Origin: JAWKTV01 sp041398905
GTDB taxonomy: Bacteria; Planctomycetota; Planctomycetia; Planctomycetales; Planctomycetaceae
Direction of reading: 5' to 3'
DNA: 64,000 nucleotides
Assembly (NCBI GenBank): GCA_041398905.1
Contig: JAWKTV010000013.1
Coordinates: 1-64,000, forward strand
The notes beneath the pieces are model-generated. The model was not told where the DNA came from. It saw nothing but the letters and a program-made list of their open reading frames with translations, and did not search any database. This document shows positions 49,720 to 59,312 of this stretch, piece after piece. Every line of letters begins with the position of its first letter. Position 1 is the first letter of the stretch. The position numbers and the translations under genes were made by a program.

Positions 49720-52700
49720 ATGACAACTATCATGCAACGTGCTAACGGGCAGTGGCAGCCATCGAATGATGGCGACGATGCAATCGATCTCGACCTCGAT
49801 CTGGACGCGATGCTGGCCGCGGCCGCCAGCCTTGAAGTCGAGTCGGACCCGAACACACTATGGTCCAACAGAGAGCAGCGACGATCCGGCCCGGCGATTG
49901 AGCAACGACAACCCGCGCAGCAGCACGCGCCGCAGCAGCCACGCTCCTCCAACTCAACGGATGAGGACACGGGCTTCGAACTCAATCTCACCCCGGGACC
50001 ACCAGCCGCCTCCACCGCACCGGCAGTCAGTCGCGCCGCCCAACCCGCCGTAGTGCCCGTCGCGCAACAGGCGTTCGTACAACAGATCGGCGCACAACAA
50101 CCTGTCGCCCCGCAACCGGCAGCACCGCACGTCACGCCCGCTCCGCAACCGGCTGTGTCCCCATTGCACCGCGAGCCAGCCCAGGTCGCCCGGCCTCAGG
50201 CAACAGAACGGCCAACTGCGGCACATCCCAATCCGCGTCCGGTTGAACAGCCAACGCCGCCTCCACAACGCGAGCCAGCCCGGCCGCCGCAGCAGGAGAG
50301 CCACAAGGAAAGCCAGCCGGCGAACAAACCCGAGGAACGGCAGAACCCAAACGTTGTGACAACCAGTTGCAGTCGATGCAGTCGCGTGGTGCGTGCCAAC
50401 CGGCGTCTGCTCGGGCAGACCGTCAAGTGCCCGAAGTGCTCCGCCCCCATCACGATTGATGACGGGACTGCACGCGTCGAACCGGGCGCTCCACCAGAAG
50501 GCAAAGACAACTCGACGAGTAAAGCGCTGATCGCGGCGGTCGACGCGGCGCTCGGGCGGACGCAACCTCCGCCGCGGGCCGACCGAGAGCTGACGGAAAG
50601 TCTGCGCTCCCGCAGAATCAGCAGCCTTGCGAAGCTGCTCCTGCCCCCAAAGACTGGCGAATGGTCCCGCCCAGCGATCGAGGCTGCTTCCGAGGCGATC
50701 TCGGAACTGTGCGCCGCCCGGGACAGCCGGGCCGTCCCGACGGTCGCGGAGCACTGGAGCAAGCTGCCGATGGGGGTGCGAGTGCACGCGTTGCGGCACT
50801 TGCCGGAGCTGGGCGACTTCGCCGCCTTTCCGCTGCTGGTCACGAACCTGCTGAGCCAGGACGAAGCTCTGCTGCGAAACGCGATCATTGGGTTAGGAAC
50901 GCTTGGCGACCGACGCGCCGTTGAACCGCTCATGATGTTGGCGGTCGACACCGCGGCGCACCGCATCCGCTGTCTTGATGCGGTCTGCAAGCTGGGCGAC
51001 GCGGCGTTCCCGGTGCTCGTGGGGATGCTGGAGGACCATTCCGACGTCTCAATCCGGCACACCGTCCTCGAAGCACTGGGCCGGTGCGGCAACGCAAGGG
51101 CGATCCCCGCGATGTCGCGCTTCCTGCAAGACAAGTCGCTCGCGCTCAGGCGCCACGCCGCGGAAATGATCGCCCGGATCAGCGATGCCCGGGCTGCGGG
51201 CGTGCTCGCGGGTGTTCTGACCGACCACGACGAGACCGTTCGTCTCTCGGCGGTCCGCAGCATCCTGCGGACTCCCGACCCGCGATTCGCGCCGGCGCTG
51301 CTGCCGTTGCTCAACGATCCCGCCGACGAAGTGCGGCTTGCGGCCATCGAGGCGCTGGGAGAGTGCGGCGAGCGGAGCTGCGTCGACGCCTTGAGGCCGT
51401 TCGTCGATGATCCGGACGACCAGATCGCGATGGTCGCCTGTGAAGCGCTCGGACGCCTCGGCGATGAGGCCTCGGTCTCACTGCTGATCGACCGCCTGGA
51501 AGCGGCTGGAGAGATTCCGGATCAGCAACCGTTGGTTCTCCGACTGATCGACGCGCTGCGTCGCATCGGCGACGAGCGTGCCTCGTTGCCGCTGGTGAAT
51601 ATCAGTTTGCATCCGAGCCATCGGGTCCGCGTGCGCGCGGCCGAGGCGATGGGCCGGCTCAAGGATCCGGCGATTCGACCGGCTCTCGAAGAGATGCTGC
51701 GCTGTGACCTGATGGACGAAGTGAAAGCGGCCGCGGCGCGGGCGTTGGGAGAGGTCGGCGATGCCGAGTCGGCTCCCGCGCTGCTGCGGTACGGACTGGC
51801 GGACAGCAGTTCGGTACGCGTGCAGACGTTGATCGCTCTCGGGCGATTGAAGCCCGCCGGGCTGGCCGCGCAGATCGAGCCCTTCGCCCAGGATCGCGCA
51901 CCGCAGGTTCGCTACCAGATCGCGACTCTGCTGGGTGAGCTGGGAGATCAGTTGGCCGTGCCGACGCTGGATGAACTGGCTTTTGACGAAGACGACATGG
52001 TCCAGCGGGCCGCCCGCAAGTCTCTGGCGACTCTCGGCGTGGAACGCACCGATGCGGACTTCGACAAGCTCGCCAGGAAGCGCGGCAAGAAGAGTTCGTC
52101 CCGCAGCTTCTCGCAGCTTTCAACCGTTACCCCTCGCGCCGCCACCGGGCGAAAGAAGCGGATCGGTTTCCGCCTTCTCGACCTCGTCCCCAGTTCGCTG
52201 GCGGGTGCGTTCTCCCTGCCGAGCTTTTCCCTGTCGGGATTGAAGGAGCTCGATCTGGATCGGCTCGACGGCATTCCCGGTGGCAAGCTCACCATCGCCG
52301 GCGGAGTGCTGATGGTCCTCGGGGCCGTCTACTTCGCCATCCAATCGGGGGGCGGACCTGTCACGCACTCCAGCACTCCGCCACGCGGTTACGTCGCGGA
52401 CCTCGCCACCAGCGCGGATGGCAAGGTGATCGCCGCGGCGCGAACGCGGAGCATGGTCGAGCTGTGGAACGCGGACACGAAACAGCTCACCGCCCAACTG
52501 CCGAAGCTCCCTTCGACTTGGGTCGCGATGAACGCCGATGGATCGAAACTGATCGCGGGCAGTCCGTCGCAACTGACCCTCGTCGACGTGAACGCCGCCG
52601 GTGAAGCAACCCAGCAGACGCCCCTGACGGGACATGCGGGTGAGATCACCGCGTTCACGTCGTCCGCTTCCGGCGACTATGTGGCGACGGTCGATTTCAC

Positions 52701-53280
52701 CGGCGAAGTCATTCGCTGGAGTTTGAGCGCCGGCGGCGAGGCGAAGCGGATCGACCTGGGGCTGAAGGGCAAGCAGGCGAAGTTGCGGGCGATCAGCTTG
52801 AGCCCTGACGGGCAACTGTTCGCCGCGGCGGTGCCAGAAGGGCCGGTGACGGTCTGGAACATCGATGCCAACAGTGTCGTCGCCGAGTTCCCCGTTGGGG
52901 TCTCCCCCGTATCGGCCGTCGCCTTCTCGCCGTCTGCGGGCCGGGTCGTCGCGGCGGTGGGCGAGGTCAACCCATCGCTCGCCGCATGGCGGGTTGACGC
53001 ACCGCGCTCGAAGCCCACGATGATGCAGTCATCGCTCGTGGAAGTGAACCATTTGAGCTTTCAGTCCGAGACGCTGCTGACCGCAACGTCGACTGGACCG
53101 GCCGGCGAGGTCTGGGACCTCGATGCCGTGGCCATGCGGCCGTTCAGCTCCGCCGTCGAGATCTTCGCCTTCTCGCCAGTGGGGACAGACCTGTTCGCCG
53201 TCGGAGATGATGATAAGCCAACCATCTACGTCTACGACGTCGCAGGCAAGCTCAGCTTTGAGCTGAACGAAGGTGCGTGA
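49720..53280 (+). CDS. Zinc-ribbon/HEAT/TM/beta-propeller protein
   Basis: An 1186-residue protein from ATG 49720. An N-terminal Pro/Gln-rich disordered region precedes a zinc ribbon (CSRCS at about 217-220, CPKCS at about 237-240). Residues about 270-780 are HEAT repeats with a regular 31-residue period (IDALRRIGDERASLPLVN, RVRAAEAMGRLKD), then a TM helix at about 857-877 (LTIAGGVLMVLGAVYFAI). The C-terminal 300 residues form WD40-like blades (DLATSADGKVIAAARTRS, LWNADTK, AFTSSASGDYVATVDFTG). The topology puts the zinc/HEAT part in the cytoplasm and the propeller outside (inference). Function is unknown. Confidence 0.75.
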   Translation: MTTIMQRANGQWQPSNDGDDAIDLDLDLDAMLAAAASLEVESDPNTLWSNREQRRSGPAIEQRQPAQQHAPQQPRSSNSTDEDTGFELNLTPGPPAASTAPAVSRAAQPAVVPVAQQAFVQQIGAQQPVAPQPAAPHVTPAPQPAVSPLHREPAQVARPQATERPTAAHPNPRPVEQPTPPPQREPARPPQQESHKESQPANKPEERQNPNVVTTSCSRCSRVVRANRRLLGQTVKCPKCSAPITIDDGTARVEPGAPPEGKDNSTSKALIAAVDAALGRTQPPPRADRELTESLRSRRISSLAKLLLPPKTGEWSRPAIEAASEAISELCAARDSRAVPTVAEHWSKLPMGVRVHALRHLPELGDFAAFPLLVTNLLSQDEALLRNAIIGLGTLGDRRAVEPLMMLAVDTAAHRIRCLDAVCKLGDAAFPVLVGMLEDHSDVSIRHTVLEALGRCGNARAIPAMSRFLQDKSLALRRHAAEMIARISDARAAGVLAGVLTDHDETVRLSAVRSILRTPDPRFAPALLPLLNDPADEVRLAAIEALGECGERSCVDALRPFVDDPDDQIAMVACEALGRLGDEASVSLLIDRLEAAGEIPDQQPLVLRLIDALRRIGDERASLPLVNISLHPSHRVRVRAAEAMGRLKDPAIRPALEEMLRCDLMDEVKAAAARALGEVGDAESAPALLRYGLADSSSVRVQTLIALGRLKPAGLAAQIEPFAQDRAPQVRYQIATLLGELGDQLAVPTLDELAFDEDDMVQRAARKSLATLGVERTDADFDKLARKRGKKSSSRSFSQLSTVTPRAATGRKKRIGFRLLDLVPSSLAGAFSLPSFSLSGLKELDLDRLDGIPGGKLTIAGGVLMVLGAVYFAIQSGGGPVTHSSTPPRGYVADLATSADGKVIAAARTRSMVELWNADTKQLTAQLPKLPSTWVAMNADGSKLIAGSPSQLTLVDVNAAGEATQQTPLTGHAGEITAFTSSASGDYVATVDFTGEVIRWSLSAGGEAKRIDLGLKGKQAKLRAISLSPDGQLFAAAVPEGPVTVWNIDANSVVAEFPVGVSPVSAVAFSPSAGRVVAAVGEVNPSLAAWRVDAPRSKPTMMQSSLVEVNHLSFQSETLLTATSTGPAGEVWDLDAVAMRPFSSAVEIFAFSPVGTDLFAVGDDDKPTIYVYDVAGKLSFELNEGA

Positions 53281-53373
53281 CCGGTTCAAGGCGAACAGCG
53301 ACTGCACCACTAGCCCGCAGGAGTCGGGAACCCGCGCGAGTCGAGCAGCCGCCAAGCTGATCAACGCGAGCGA

Positions 53374-53394
53374 CCCGATCGACAACCGATCGGG
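53374..53394. terminator. Bidirectional terminator-like hairpin
   Basis: A perfect 8-bp stem (CCCGATCG/CGATCGGG) with loop ACAAC lies between convergent genes (stops at 53280 and 53428). No T run is present, so it may act for both strands weakly. Confidence 0.5.
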
Positions 53395-53427
53395 CCGCTG
53401 ACTCACTCGGCGAGATGGCTGAAAAGA

Positions 53428-54501
53428 CTACGGAACGAGCGGACCGGACTGCACCGCGCCGCTCCCCGCCTGCCGAATGATCGTCTCCTCTCCGCCAACG
53501 TCGAACTGCGGCGATCCGGCCGGTACGGTCGCCGCTTCTGCGGGCGAGATGTTGCGCCGCGGCACTCCGATCGCATCCATCAGCTCCTGCAAACTGGCGT
53601 CGATACGATCGAGCTTCGTCCCGATGACGACGCTGGCGTTGCCGTTGTTCGGCGTCCAGCCGGCGGTCGCCTGGCGAACAGTGGTCAGTCGCGTATCAAG
53701 CTGAGCGAGGTTCGCCGCCAGTGCGTCCACCGTGCTGGGCTGAGGATCGAGGATCGTCGCCGAAACCTTCTTCGTGTCCTGCAACACCTGATGCATCAGT
53801 CGGTAAGTGTCGCGGTACCCGTTGGCCTGCGTGTAGTTGTAGTACATGTCCCAGGTGGCGTCGTTCACCTGAGAGTAGAGATGCGACGCCGCGGTCTCGA
53901 CAAACTGCTGCCCGAGCTGCGCCGCGCCGCCGTTCTGCGGGACACCAGCGTCGACCACGGGCTGATCGATGCTGTAGACGATCGGCTGCTCGACGATGTC
54001 ACCGGAAGAGTAGGGGACTGCGTTGTAGCCGTACGAGTACCCTTGATTCGGGTAGCCGTAGTAGCCGTTGTTCCAACCCCAGTTGTTGTTCAGGCGAACG
54101 CCGCGTCCCCAGTTGATGTTGACGTTCCACCGCACCCCGGAGTTGCGGCCGCCACCCCAGTTGTTGCCACCCCAGTTGTTGCCACTGTGGTTGTGGCCAC
54201 TGTGGTTGTGGCCACCTCCGCCCCAATTCCCACCGACATGGTTGTGGCCGCCGGGTCCAATGCCGCCCCGGTTGCCGCCACCTCCACCGCCACCTCCACC
54301 GCCACCTCCCAAGTTGCCTCGGCCGTTTCCAACGCCACCGACGTGGTTGTGACTTCCCCCAGCGCCGCCCCCGCCGCCACTATTACCACCGCGGCCACCA
54401 CCACCGCCACGCTGGGCGAAGGTCACGTCGTTCGTCAGCAGCAGGGCACCGCACACAAAGGCGGGGATCGCCAGCCGTTTCCAATTGAAGCCAAGCATCA
54501 T
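53428..54501 (-). CDS. Gly/His/Asn-rich secreted protein
   Basis: A 357-residue product. ATG 54501 is preceded by AGGAG at the right distance, so I choose it over 54519. A signal peptide (AIPAFVCGALLLTNDVTFAQ) is followed by a low-complexity segment of Gly with GGHNHVGG and GHNHSG repeats, and Trp/Asn-rich turns (GNNWGGNNWGGGRNSG, NNNWGWNNGYYGYPN). The His clusters suggest metal binding, and Gly/Tyr-rich sequence is common in surface and adhesive proteins (inference). The C-terminal 190 residues are helical and globular (TAASHLYSQVNDATWDMYYN). It ends 148 bp from the HEAT gene in convergent orientation. Confidence 0.7.
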   Translation of the reverse strand: MMLGFNWKRLAIPAFVCGALLLTNDVTFAQRGGGGGRGGNSGGGGGAGGSHNHVGGVGNGRGNLGGGGGGGGGGGGNRGGIGPGGHNHVGGNWGGGGHNHSGHNHSGNNWGGNNWGGGRNSGVRWNVNINWGRGVRLNNNWGWNNGYYGYPNQGYSYGYNAVPYSSGDIVEQPIVYSIDQPVVDAGVPQNGGAAQLGQQFVETAASHLYSQVNDATWDMYYNYTQANGYRDTYRLMHQVLQDTKKVSATILDPQPSTVDALAANLAQLDTRLTTVRQATAGWTPNNGNASVVIGTKLDRIDASLQELMDAIGVPRRNISPAEAATVPAGSPQFDVGGEETIIRQAGSGAVQSGPLVP

Positions 54502-54833
54502 TCGAGAGTCTCCTGCCAAAAGTTGAACGTTCTATGATTCGTACAGTGACCCCATCGGGCACTTGCCTTGACCGATTCCGGCCGCGTTCACTGACATTTT
54601 CAGGTGGACAACCGGTGCATATGTCGTGCCAGTCCGACATTAACACTGAGAGCCGGTGTGATTCGTCCATTCTGGTGATTCGCCTCGACGATCCGACCGC
54701 TGGCACGGGCCGAGGCCGACATCACATCGACCACATTCGTCATCCGTGTGACGGCACGGGTCGTCACTAGTAAGACTGCTCCGACCAGGCGCTCACCCGC
54801 TGCCAACCGGCCGGGACATCCCGTCGGGCGCTC
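54502..54833. other. Intergenic region, 332 bp
   Basis: This lies between the phosphatase stop and the Gly-rich gene start. It should hold the promoter of the latter. A few short frames with no content cross it, and I see no RNA gene or hairpin with a T tract. Confidence 0.45.
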
Positions 54834-55859
54834 TCACGCCTCCGCGTAACGCTCCTGGCTCCAGTCGCGCGCCAGGTTGACGAGCCTAGTGCGCACCTCG
54901 TGATCGACGGCGCAGGCGACGATGCCGGGCAACCGCAACATGTCTGCGCGGCGGTCCATCCACATCTCGCCAAAGTGGACGCTCTGACCGTTGTGCACCC
55001 ACACCGCGTCTCCACCAAACAATCGGGCCAGGTGCAGCGACACGGGGAAGTCGTAGATGTTGGGCGAGTGAATCAATGATCCCGCGAACGCTCCGCTGGC
55101 GAGCAGCGGATAAATGCTGCCGGGCATGTCGTCGGGAGCCACCCCCTGCAGCCCGGTGCCGGTGACGAGTTCCGCACACTCCCGATCCCGTTTCTGGAAG
55201 CCGATCAGGTAGATCTTCCGCGACGGCTCACGGTCGCCGGCCGTGATGTTCGGCAGGCCGTTCAGCACATCCGCCGCGGTTCGCGAGCAATCGTCGGGGC
55301 CGCATTTGACCGTCCCCGCCGCGGCGAGCACCCATTCACCGGTCGGCCCCGATTCCGGGAGGTAGACGAGCGAGCCATGCACCGTCTCACGCGTGCGGAT
55401 GTGCATCATCACGGCGTAGCCGTTGCCGGTGTGATCGCGAAACTGCTTCGTCCCGTCAATCGGATCGAGGGCGATGGTCACCGGGCTGTCCGGTGCGAAT
55501 ACCCCGAGATCGCCGGTCTCCTCCTCGGCCTCAATACGACACCGGCGAAACACCGGATCGCAGTCGCGCAGCGCGGAGACCACCAACTCTTGCACCGTCA
55601 GGTCAGCGAGGGTGAGGGCATCCGTCTCGCGGCTGCCGGACGACTTTCCCTCAAGCGCGATGTTGTGTCGACGCAACTGCCGGCCACCGCTCCCGCCCAC
55701 CGCAGCACCGGGGGCAGATGCGATGTGCATCGCCGCGACGACCTCCGAGACCAGCCCCGCATCAGTACGCACCATCGTCTCCTCTCCCGGCAGAACTCCC
55801 AGTTCGTTTCGTCCGTTCGACCTCGCGTGACTGACAGCCGCCGCCATCCATGTCCGCAC
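54834..55859 (-). CDS. Inositol-phosphatase-family enzyme (CysQ/BPNT-like)
   Basis: A 341-residue protein of the lithium-sensitive IMPase superfamily. Metal-binding motifs are clear: EAEEETGD (motif 1 Glu) and ALDPIDGTKQF (D-P-I/D-D-G-T), with the C-terminal PNIYDFPVSLHLA region matching WDxxAG-type regions. Such enzymes dephosphorylate inositol phosphate, PAP (CysQ) or fructose-1,6-bisphosphate in the cytosol. DHTGNGYAVMMHIR and the EEE stretch favour a 3'(2'),5'-bisphosphate nucleotidase-type role (inference). An alternative start is ATG 55775. It heads a minus-strand run with the isomerase-like gene. Confidence 0.72.
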   Translation of the reverse strand: MRTWMAAAVSHARSNGRNELGVLPGEETMVRTDAGLVSEVVAAMHIASAPGAAVGGSGGRQLRRHNIALEGKSSGSRETDALTLADLTVQELVVSALRDCDPVFRRCRIEAEEETGDLGVFAPDSPVTIALDPIDGTKQFRDHTGNGYAVMMHIRTRETVHGSLVYLPESGPTGEWVLAAAGTVKCGPDDCSRTAADVLNGLPNITAGDREPSRKIYLIGFQKRDRECAELVTGTGLQGVAPDDMPGSIYPLLASGAFAGSLIHSPNIYDFPVSLHLARLFGGDAVWVHNGQSVHFGEMWMDRRADMLRLPGIVACAVDHEVRTRLVNLARDWSQERYAEA

Positions 55860-55935
55860 GCGCGGCTTCGAGCACTTGCCACCGTCGACCAGTTGGCTTC
55901 GCAGGCCGCCTCAGCGGCGCTGCTCAGCCGCACTG

Positions 55936-56886
55936 TCAGTGCAACGGCAGTTCACTCGCGATGATCGGCTCGCACAGCGACTCGAACCGGCGTCGGCATT
56001 CGGCAAGCAGACTGGTCGGCGGCCGGCGCCATAACTCCTGACACCACGGGTCGACTTCATACAGCCCACGGTAGCCGGCTCGCTCCAGTTCGACATGCCG
56101 CGGCAACGGCAGGCAACCGTCGCCGGGCAGAACCCGGTCGTGATCATGCTGCGGCGGACGATGCCAGTCGCTGAGGTGGACGGCCGCAATCCTGCTGACC
56201 AGCGCGGGGAGCCGTTCCAGCAAGCCGTCTTCATCCGCGAAATGGAACGGCGAGTAACTCAGCCCCAGCCAAGGATGATTCACGCGATCAAGGATCTGCA
56301 GCGACTCGTCCAGCGAATGGAGGAACGTCCAGCGGGCGTGATGGACGCGATGCATGGGCTGCAGCGCGAGACGGACGCCGCAGTGAGCGGCGAGCGGGGC
56401 GAGTTCCTTCAGCGCCTGGATCACGAGCCGACGAGCGTGCGGACGAATGTGCGTGCCGCGCGCTCCGGTGACCACCGACACCGATTTCGCACCGACCTGA
56501 CCGGCAGTCCAGATCGCGAGCCTCGCCTCGCGGACGGCGTCTTCCCACGAGTTGCCATCGCTGCCGGTAAATCCGCCAATCCAGCCGAGAGAAGAGACCA
56601 GCAACCCGGCGGACTGCACCTCGTCGATGGCCGCTTCGAGACCTCTCGCCTGCAGCTTCGAGTACGACAGACCGATGGCGGGGACGCCGCAACGGCGGAA
56701 GCCATCGAGCGCCTCGGGCAACGACCAGCGAACGGTCGTCAACTGGCTGACGGCCAGCCGACGGTGCAGGGGGAGATGAACCTGGTAAGACACAGTCCGG
56801 TCGAGAGTCGACCAGCGCGAAGTCTCCAAAGTGCAGGAGTGACTCACGTAGACCTCAATTGAAATGCCGAATGGATTCTCAGTCAA
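55936..56886 (-). CDS. Sugar phosphate isomerase/epimerase-like protein
   Basis: A 316-residue TIM-barrel (AP endonuclease 2/xylose isomerase-like) protein. Recognisable elements are RLAVSQLTTVRWSLPEALDG (the usual N-terminal strand), GVPAIGLSYSKLQARGLEAA, SVVTGARGTHIRPHARR, RLALQPMHRVHH, NHPWLGLSYSPFHF and HLSDWHRPPQHD with clustered His/Asp/Glu metal ligands. Members isomerise or epimerise sugars or sugar phosphates. The probable mature start is near RLAVSQ, so the listed ATG at 56886 may give an N-terminal extension. It overlaps no gene and lies 76 bp upstream of the phosphatase. Confidence 0.75.
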   Translation of the reverse strand: MTENPFGISIEVYVSHSCTLETSRWSTLDRTVSYQVHLPLHRRLAVSQLTTVRWSLPEALDGFRRCGVPAIGLSYSKLQARGLEAAIDEVQSAGLLVSSLGWIGGFTGSDGNSWEDAVREARLAIWTAGQVGAKSVSVVTGARGTHIRPHARRLVIQALKELAPLAAHCGVRLALQPMHRVHHARWTFLHSLDESLQILDRVNHPWLGLSYSPFHFADEDGLLERLPALVSRIAAVHLSDWHRPPQHDHDRVLPGDGCLPLPRHVELERAGYRGLYEVDPWCQELWRRPPTSLLAECRRRFESLCEPIIASELPLH

Positions 56887-56976
56887 AACAACACAGCGAT
56901 GAGACTGCAGCCTCCCGCCTCACTGCCAATTTCGATCGCGAGCGTTGTTGCTCACGACCACAGCGAGTCAGGTCGG

Positions 56977-58095
56977 CTATCCACGAGCATTGAGTGCGAT
57001 GTTGGAATCGTCCGCGACATTGACCCAGACGTGCACATGCGGCTCGCCCCGGTAATGCCAGACGAACGAAGGACCCTCGATCCTCCACACATCCCACACC
57101 CCATCGTCGCCGACATCAACGGAGTTGCCGTCGGCGTCCTTCGCGAAGAATGCCAGTGAGCACCGGGCCAACCCACCCTGTGCCTCCAGCATGTCAAGTG
57201 CTTCCTGTCGAGCCGCTTCACGATACGGTTCGACAAGTGTCAGCAGCACGTCCTTTGCGACGTCCTGCTGATCCGCGGAGAGGTCCGCGATCGGGATGCC
57301 CGGGAACATTCCCTCAGCACCCCGAAAACCGACGGCACTCTCCTCGGGAGCCGGCGCGACCAACGCCCGCTCGCGCTGCTTGCCATCCAGCATGGCGTAC
57401 AGCGAATTCGCTTTCATGGCCTGTGGCCAATACACGTTGCCGGCATGATCCGGCTTCTCGTAAAACCCCTGGGCCGCATGGCCGTAGAACACCGGTCCAC
57501 CGAACGCCACGTGCTCCGCGCTGTCCCCATCGCAACGAATCGTGCAATGGCGACCCGTCATCAGAAACTGATACGGTCCCGCGCCGGGAGTTCCAAAGAT
57601 CGCGATCGTCTGCTCCTTCCCATACCCCCCGGCGTCGTCCCGCAACTGCTGTCGCAGACGATCATGCCACTCCGGATTGTACAGCCCGAAGAAGATCGCT
57701 TCGATCAACTCCTGCTGATCGCGGGTGTAGAAGTCCCCCACGACGTTCAGCCGCTTGCGGTCGACCACGCTCCAGTTGTTCGAGACATGCGTCCGCAGCA
57801 GACCGCGACTCCCGTCCTCGTGACCCCAGTCAAAGCAGACCGCTGCCCGCTGCTCGTCGCTCAAGCTCGCGTGCAGCCGGGCGACCAGTGCTTCGGGCGT
57901 CTCGGTCGAGGCAGCGTCCGTCGAAGGCGCCGCGAAGTCGGACTCCGCCGCCGCCTCTCCCGCCCCGCCAAGCAGTGCTGTGGCCGCGGCCACCATCCCG
58001 CTTTGCTTCACGAAGCGGCGTCGACCGATCGTCGAATCCTCAGCGGATTCACAATCGGGACATGGGCGAACTGTTCGCATGCGCGGCTCCAACAT
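56977..58095 (-). CDS. DUF3500-like secreted protein with Tat signal
   Basis: From ATG 58095 (58080 is an alternative) the protein is about 372 residues. It opens with a Cys-containing leader and a twin-arginine motif GRRRFVKQSGMVAAATALL. The body has features I recall from the DUF3500 family: DWGHEDGSRGLLRTHVSNN, TPGAGPYQFLMTGRHCTIR, FGGPVFYGHAAQGFYEKPDH. DUF3500 proteins are predicted secreted or periplasmic; their chemistry is not established. The frame upstream to 58272 has no content. It is in a tandem with the isomerase-like gene, sharing a strand with UbiE. Confidence 0.65.
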   Translation of the reverse strand: MLEPRMRTVRPCPDCESAEDSTIGRRRFVKQSGMVAAATALLGGAGEAAAESDFAAPSTDAASTETPEALVARLHASLSDEQRAAVCFDWGHEDGSRGLLRTHVSNNWSVVDRKRLNVVGDFYTRDQQELIEAIFFGLYNPEWHDRLRQQLRDDAGGYGKEQTIAIFGTPGAGPYQFLMTGRHCTIRCDGDSAEHVAFGGPVFYGHAAQGFYEKPDHAGNVYWPQAMKANSLYAMLDGKQRERALVAPAPEESAVGFRGAEGMFPGIPIADLSADQQDVAKDVLLTLVEPYREAARQEALDMLEAQGGLARCSLAFFAKDADGNSVDVGDDGVWDVWRIEGPSFVWHYRGEPHVHVWVNVADDSNIALNARG

Positions 58096-58286
58096 CACTG
58101 GGTCAACACCTCCGGAGCAGATAGCCCGCCGGAGGTTCAACGGCAGCGTAGTATGCGCGTGGTAGCGCCGCTTCGCAATCAGGATTTCAGGTCGTTCTTG
58201 AAAGTCGCCGACCTTGAAAAATCCGGTCGATGATTGATTGACAAACCCTCGCGATAGCGTCTCGCGCGACACCAGCCAGCCGCTCG

Positions 58287-59102
58287 TCAGGCCCGCCCAT
58301 CGCCGTCCTCGACGATCGGCTTGCGACCCCAGTACAGCGTTGCGATGCCGAACGTCAGCGGACGAAAGCGAACCTCAGACAGACCACATTCGACCATCAC
58401 GTCCGCCAGCGCCTGACCATTCGGAAACTCACCCACCGACTGCGGCAGATAGTTGTAAGCGTCCAAGCGACTGCCCGAAACAAGTTGCCCAATTCGCGGC
58501 AGCACATGCTTGAAGTACCAGCGGTAGACAGCGCCAAACAGTCGGCTTGATGGCTGAGAGAATTCCAGCACCGCCACATGCCCGCCAGGCCGGCACACCC
58601 GCGTCAGCTCGCGCAGACCACGCCGCGTATCCGCCACGTTGCGCAGGCCAAACGACACTGACACGATCTGAAACTGATTCGACGCGAAGGGCAGCGCCTG
58701 CGCATCGGCCTCCACAAACGCCGGTGCATGCCTGATCTTTTTCGCCCGCTGCGCGGTCGCCCCCTTCTCGCGAGCGATCTGGAGCATCTGGGGAGTGAAG
58801 TCGGCACCGATGATCGCGACTTCCTCGGCGGACTTTCGCGCGTACGCCATCGCCAGGTCACCCGTTCCAGTGCAGACATCCAGCAGCGGTTCCGTGCCAA
58901 CTGGCGGTATCGTCCGGACAGTTCGCCACCGCCAATACACGTCCACTCCCAGCGACAGGACGTGATTGAGCAAGTCGTAGCGGCCGGCGATCTCGCCAAA
59001 CATGCTCCGCACGCGTGTCCCGGACTTGTCGACGCCGGGCGTCGCCACGACGGTGTTCACAGGGGACGTCATTCCGTATCGCTCATGGAGTGGATGGTTC
59101 AT
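58287..59102 (-). CDS. ubiE: Demethylmenaquinone/ubiquinone methyltransferase UbiE/MenG
   Basis: A 271-residue SAM methyltransferase of the UbiE/COQ5 family. Motif I is LLDVCTGTGDLAMAYA, followed by IGADFTPQMLQIAREKG, the UbiE signature ASNQFQIVSVSFGLRNVADT with FGLRN, and SEVRFRPLTFGIATLYWGRKP near the C-terminus. It carries out the final C-methylation of menaquinone (or ubiquinone) in the membrane-linked pathway. Planctomycetes use menaquinone, so MenG is the likely function. It opens the reverse-strand block ending at the DUF3500-like gene. ATG 59072 is an alternative start. Confidence 0.93.
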   Translation of the reverse strand: MNHPLHERYGMTSPVNTVVATPGVDKSGTRVRSMFGEIAGRYDLLNHVLSLGVDVYWRWRTVRTIPPVGTEPLLDVCTGTGDLAMAYARKSAEEVAIIGADFTPQMLQIAREKGATAQRAKKIRHAPAFVEADAQALPFASNQFQIVSVSFGLRNVADTRRGLRELTRVCRPGGHVAVLEFSQPSSRLFGAVYRWYFKHVLPRIGQLVSGSRLDAYNYLPQSVGEFPNGQALADVMVECGLSEVRFRPLTFGIATLYWGRKPIVEDGDGRA

Positions 59103-59312
59103 CGGCCATGTCGCCCGCTTCGCGTCACATGCGACTCCGGACGGGCCGGGAGCCTAACGCACGATGCGATGTCCGATCAAACCGGATCGCCGCGATCAGC
59201 TTAACCGACAATCTCCGCGCAGGCTTCACCGAACGAGTCATCGCGACACGCACGGCCGCACTCAGGGCGGTTGCGACACGATCGTCTTCCGAACGCGCTC
59301 TGACGACGACTT

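Noticed and set aside
54120..54420. Short direct repeats resembling a CRISPR array
   Set aside because: They are codon-level Gly/His/Asn repeats inside a secreted-protein gene; no constant repeat with unique spacers and no cas gene.
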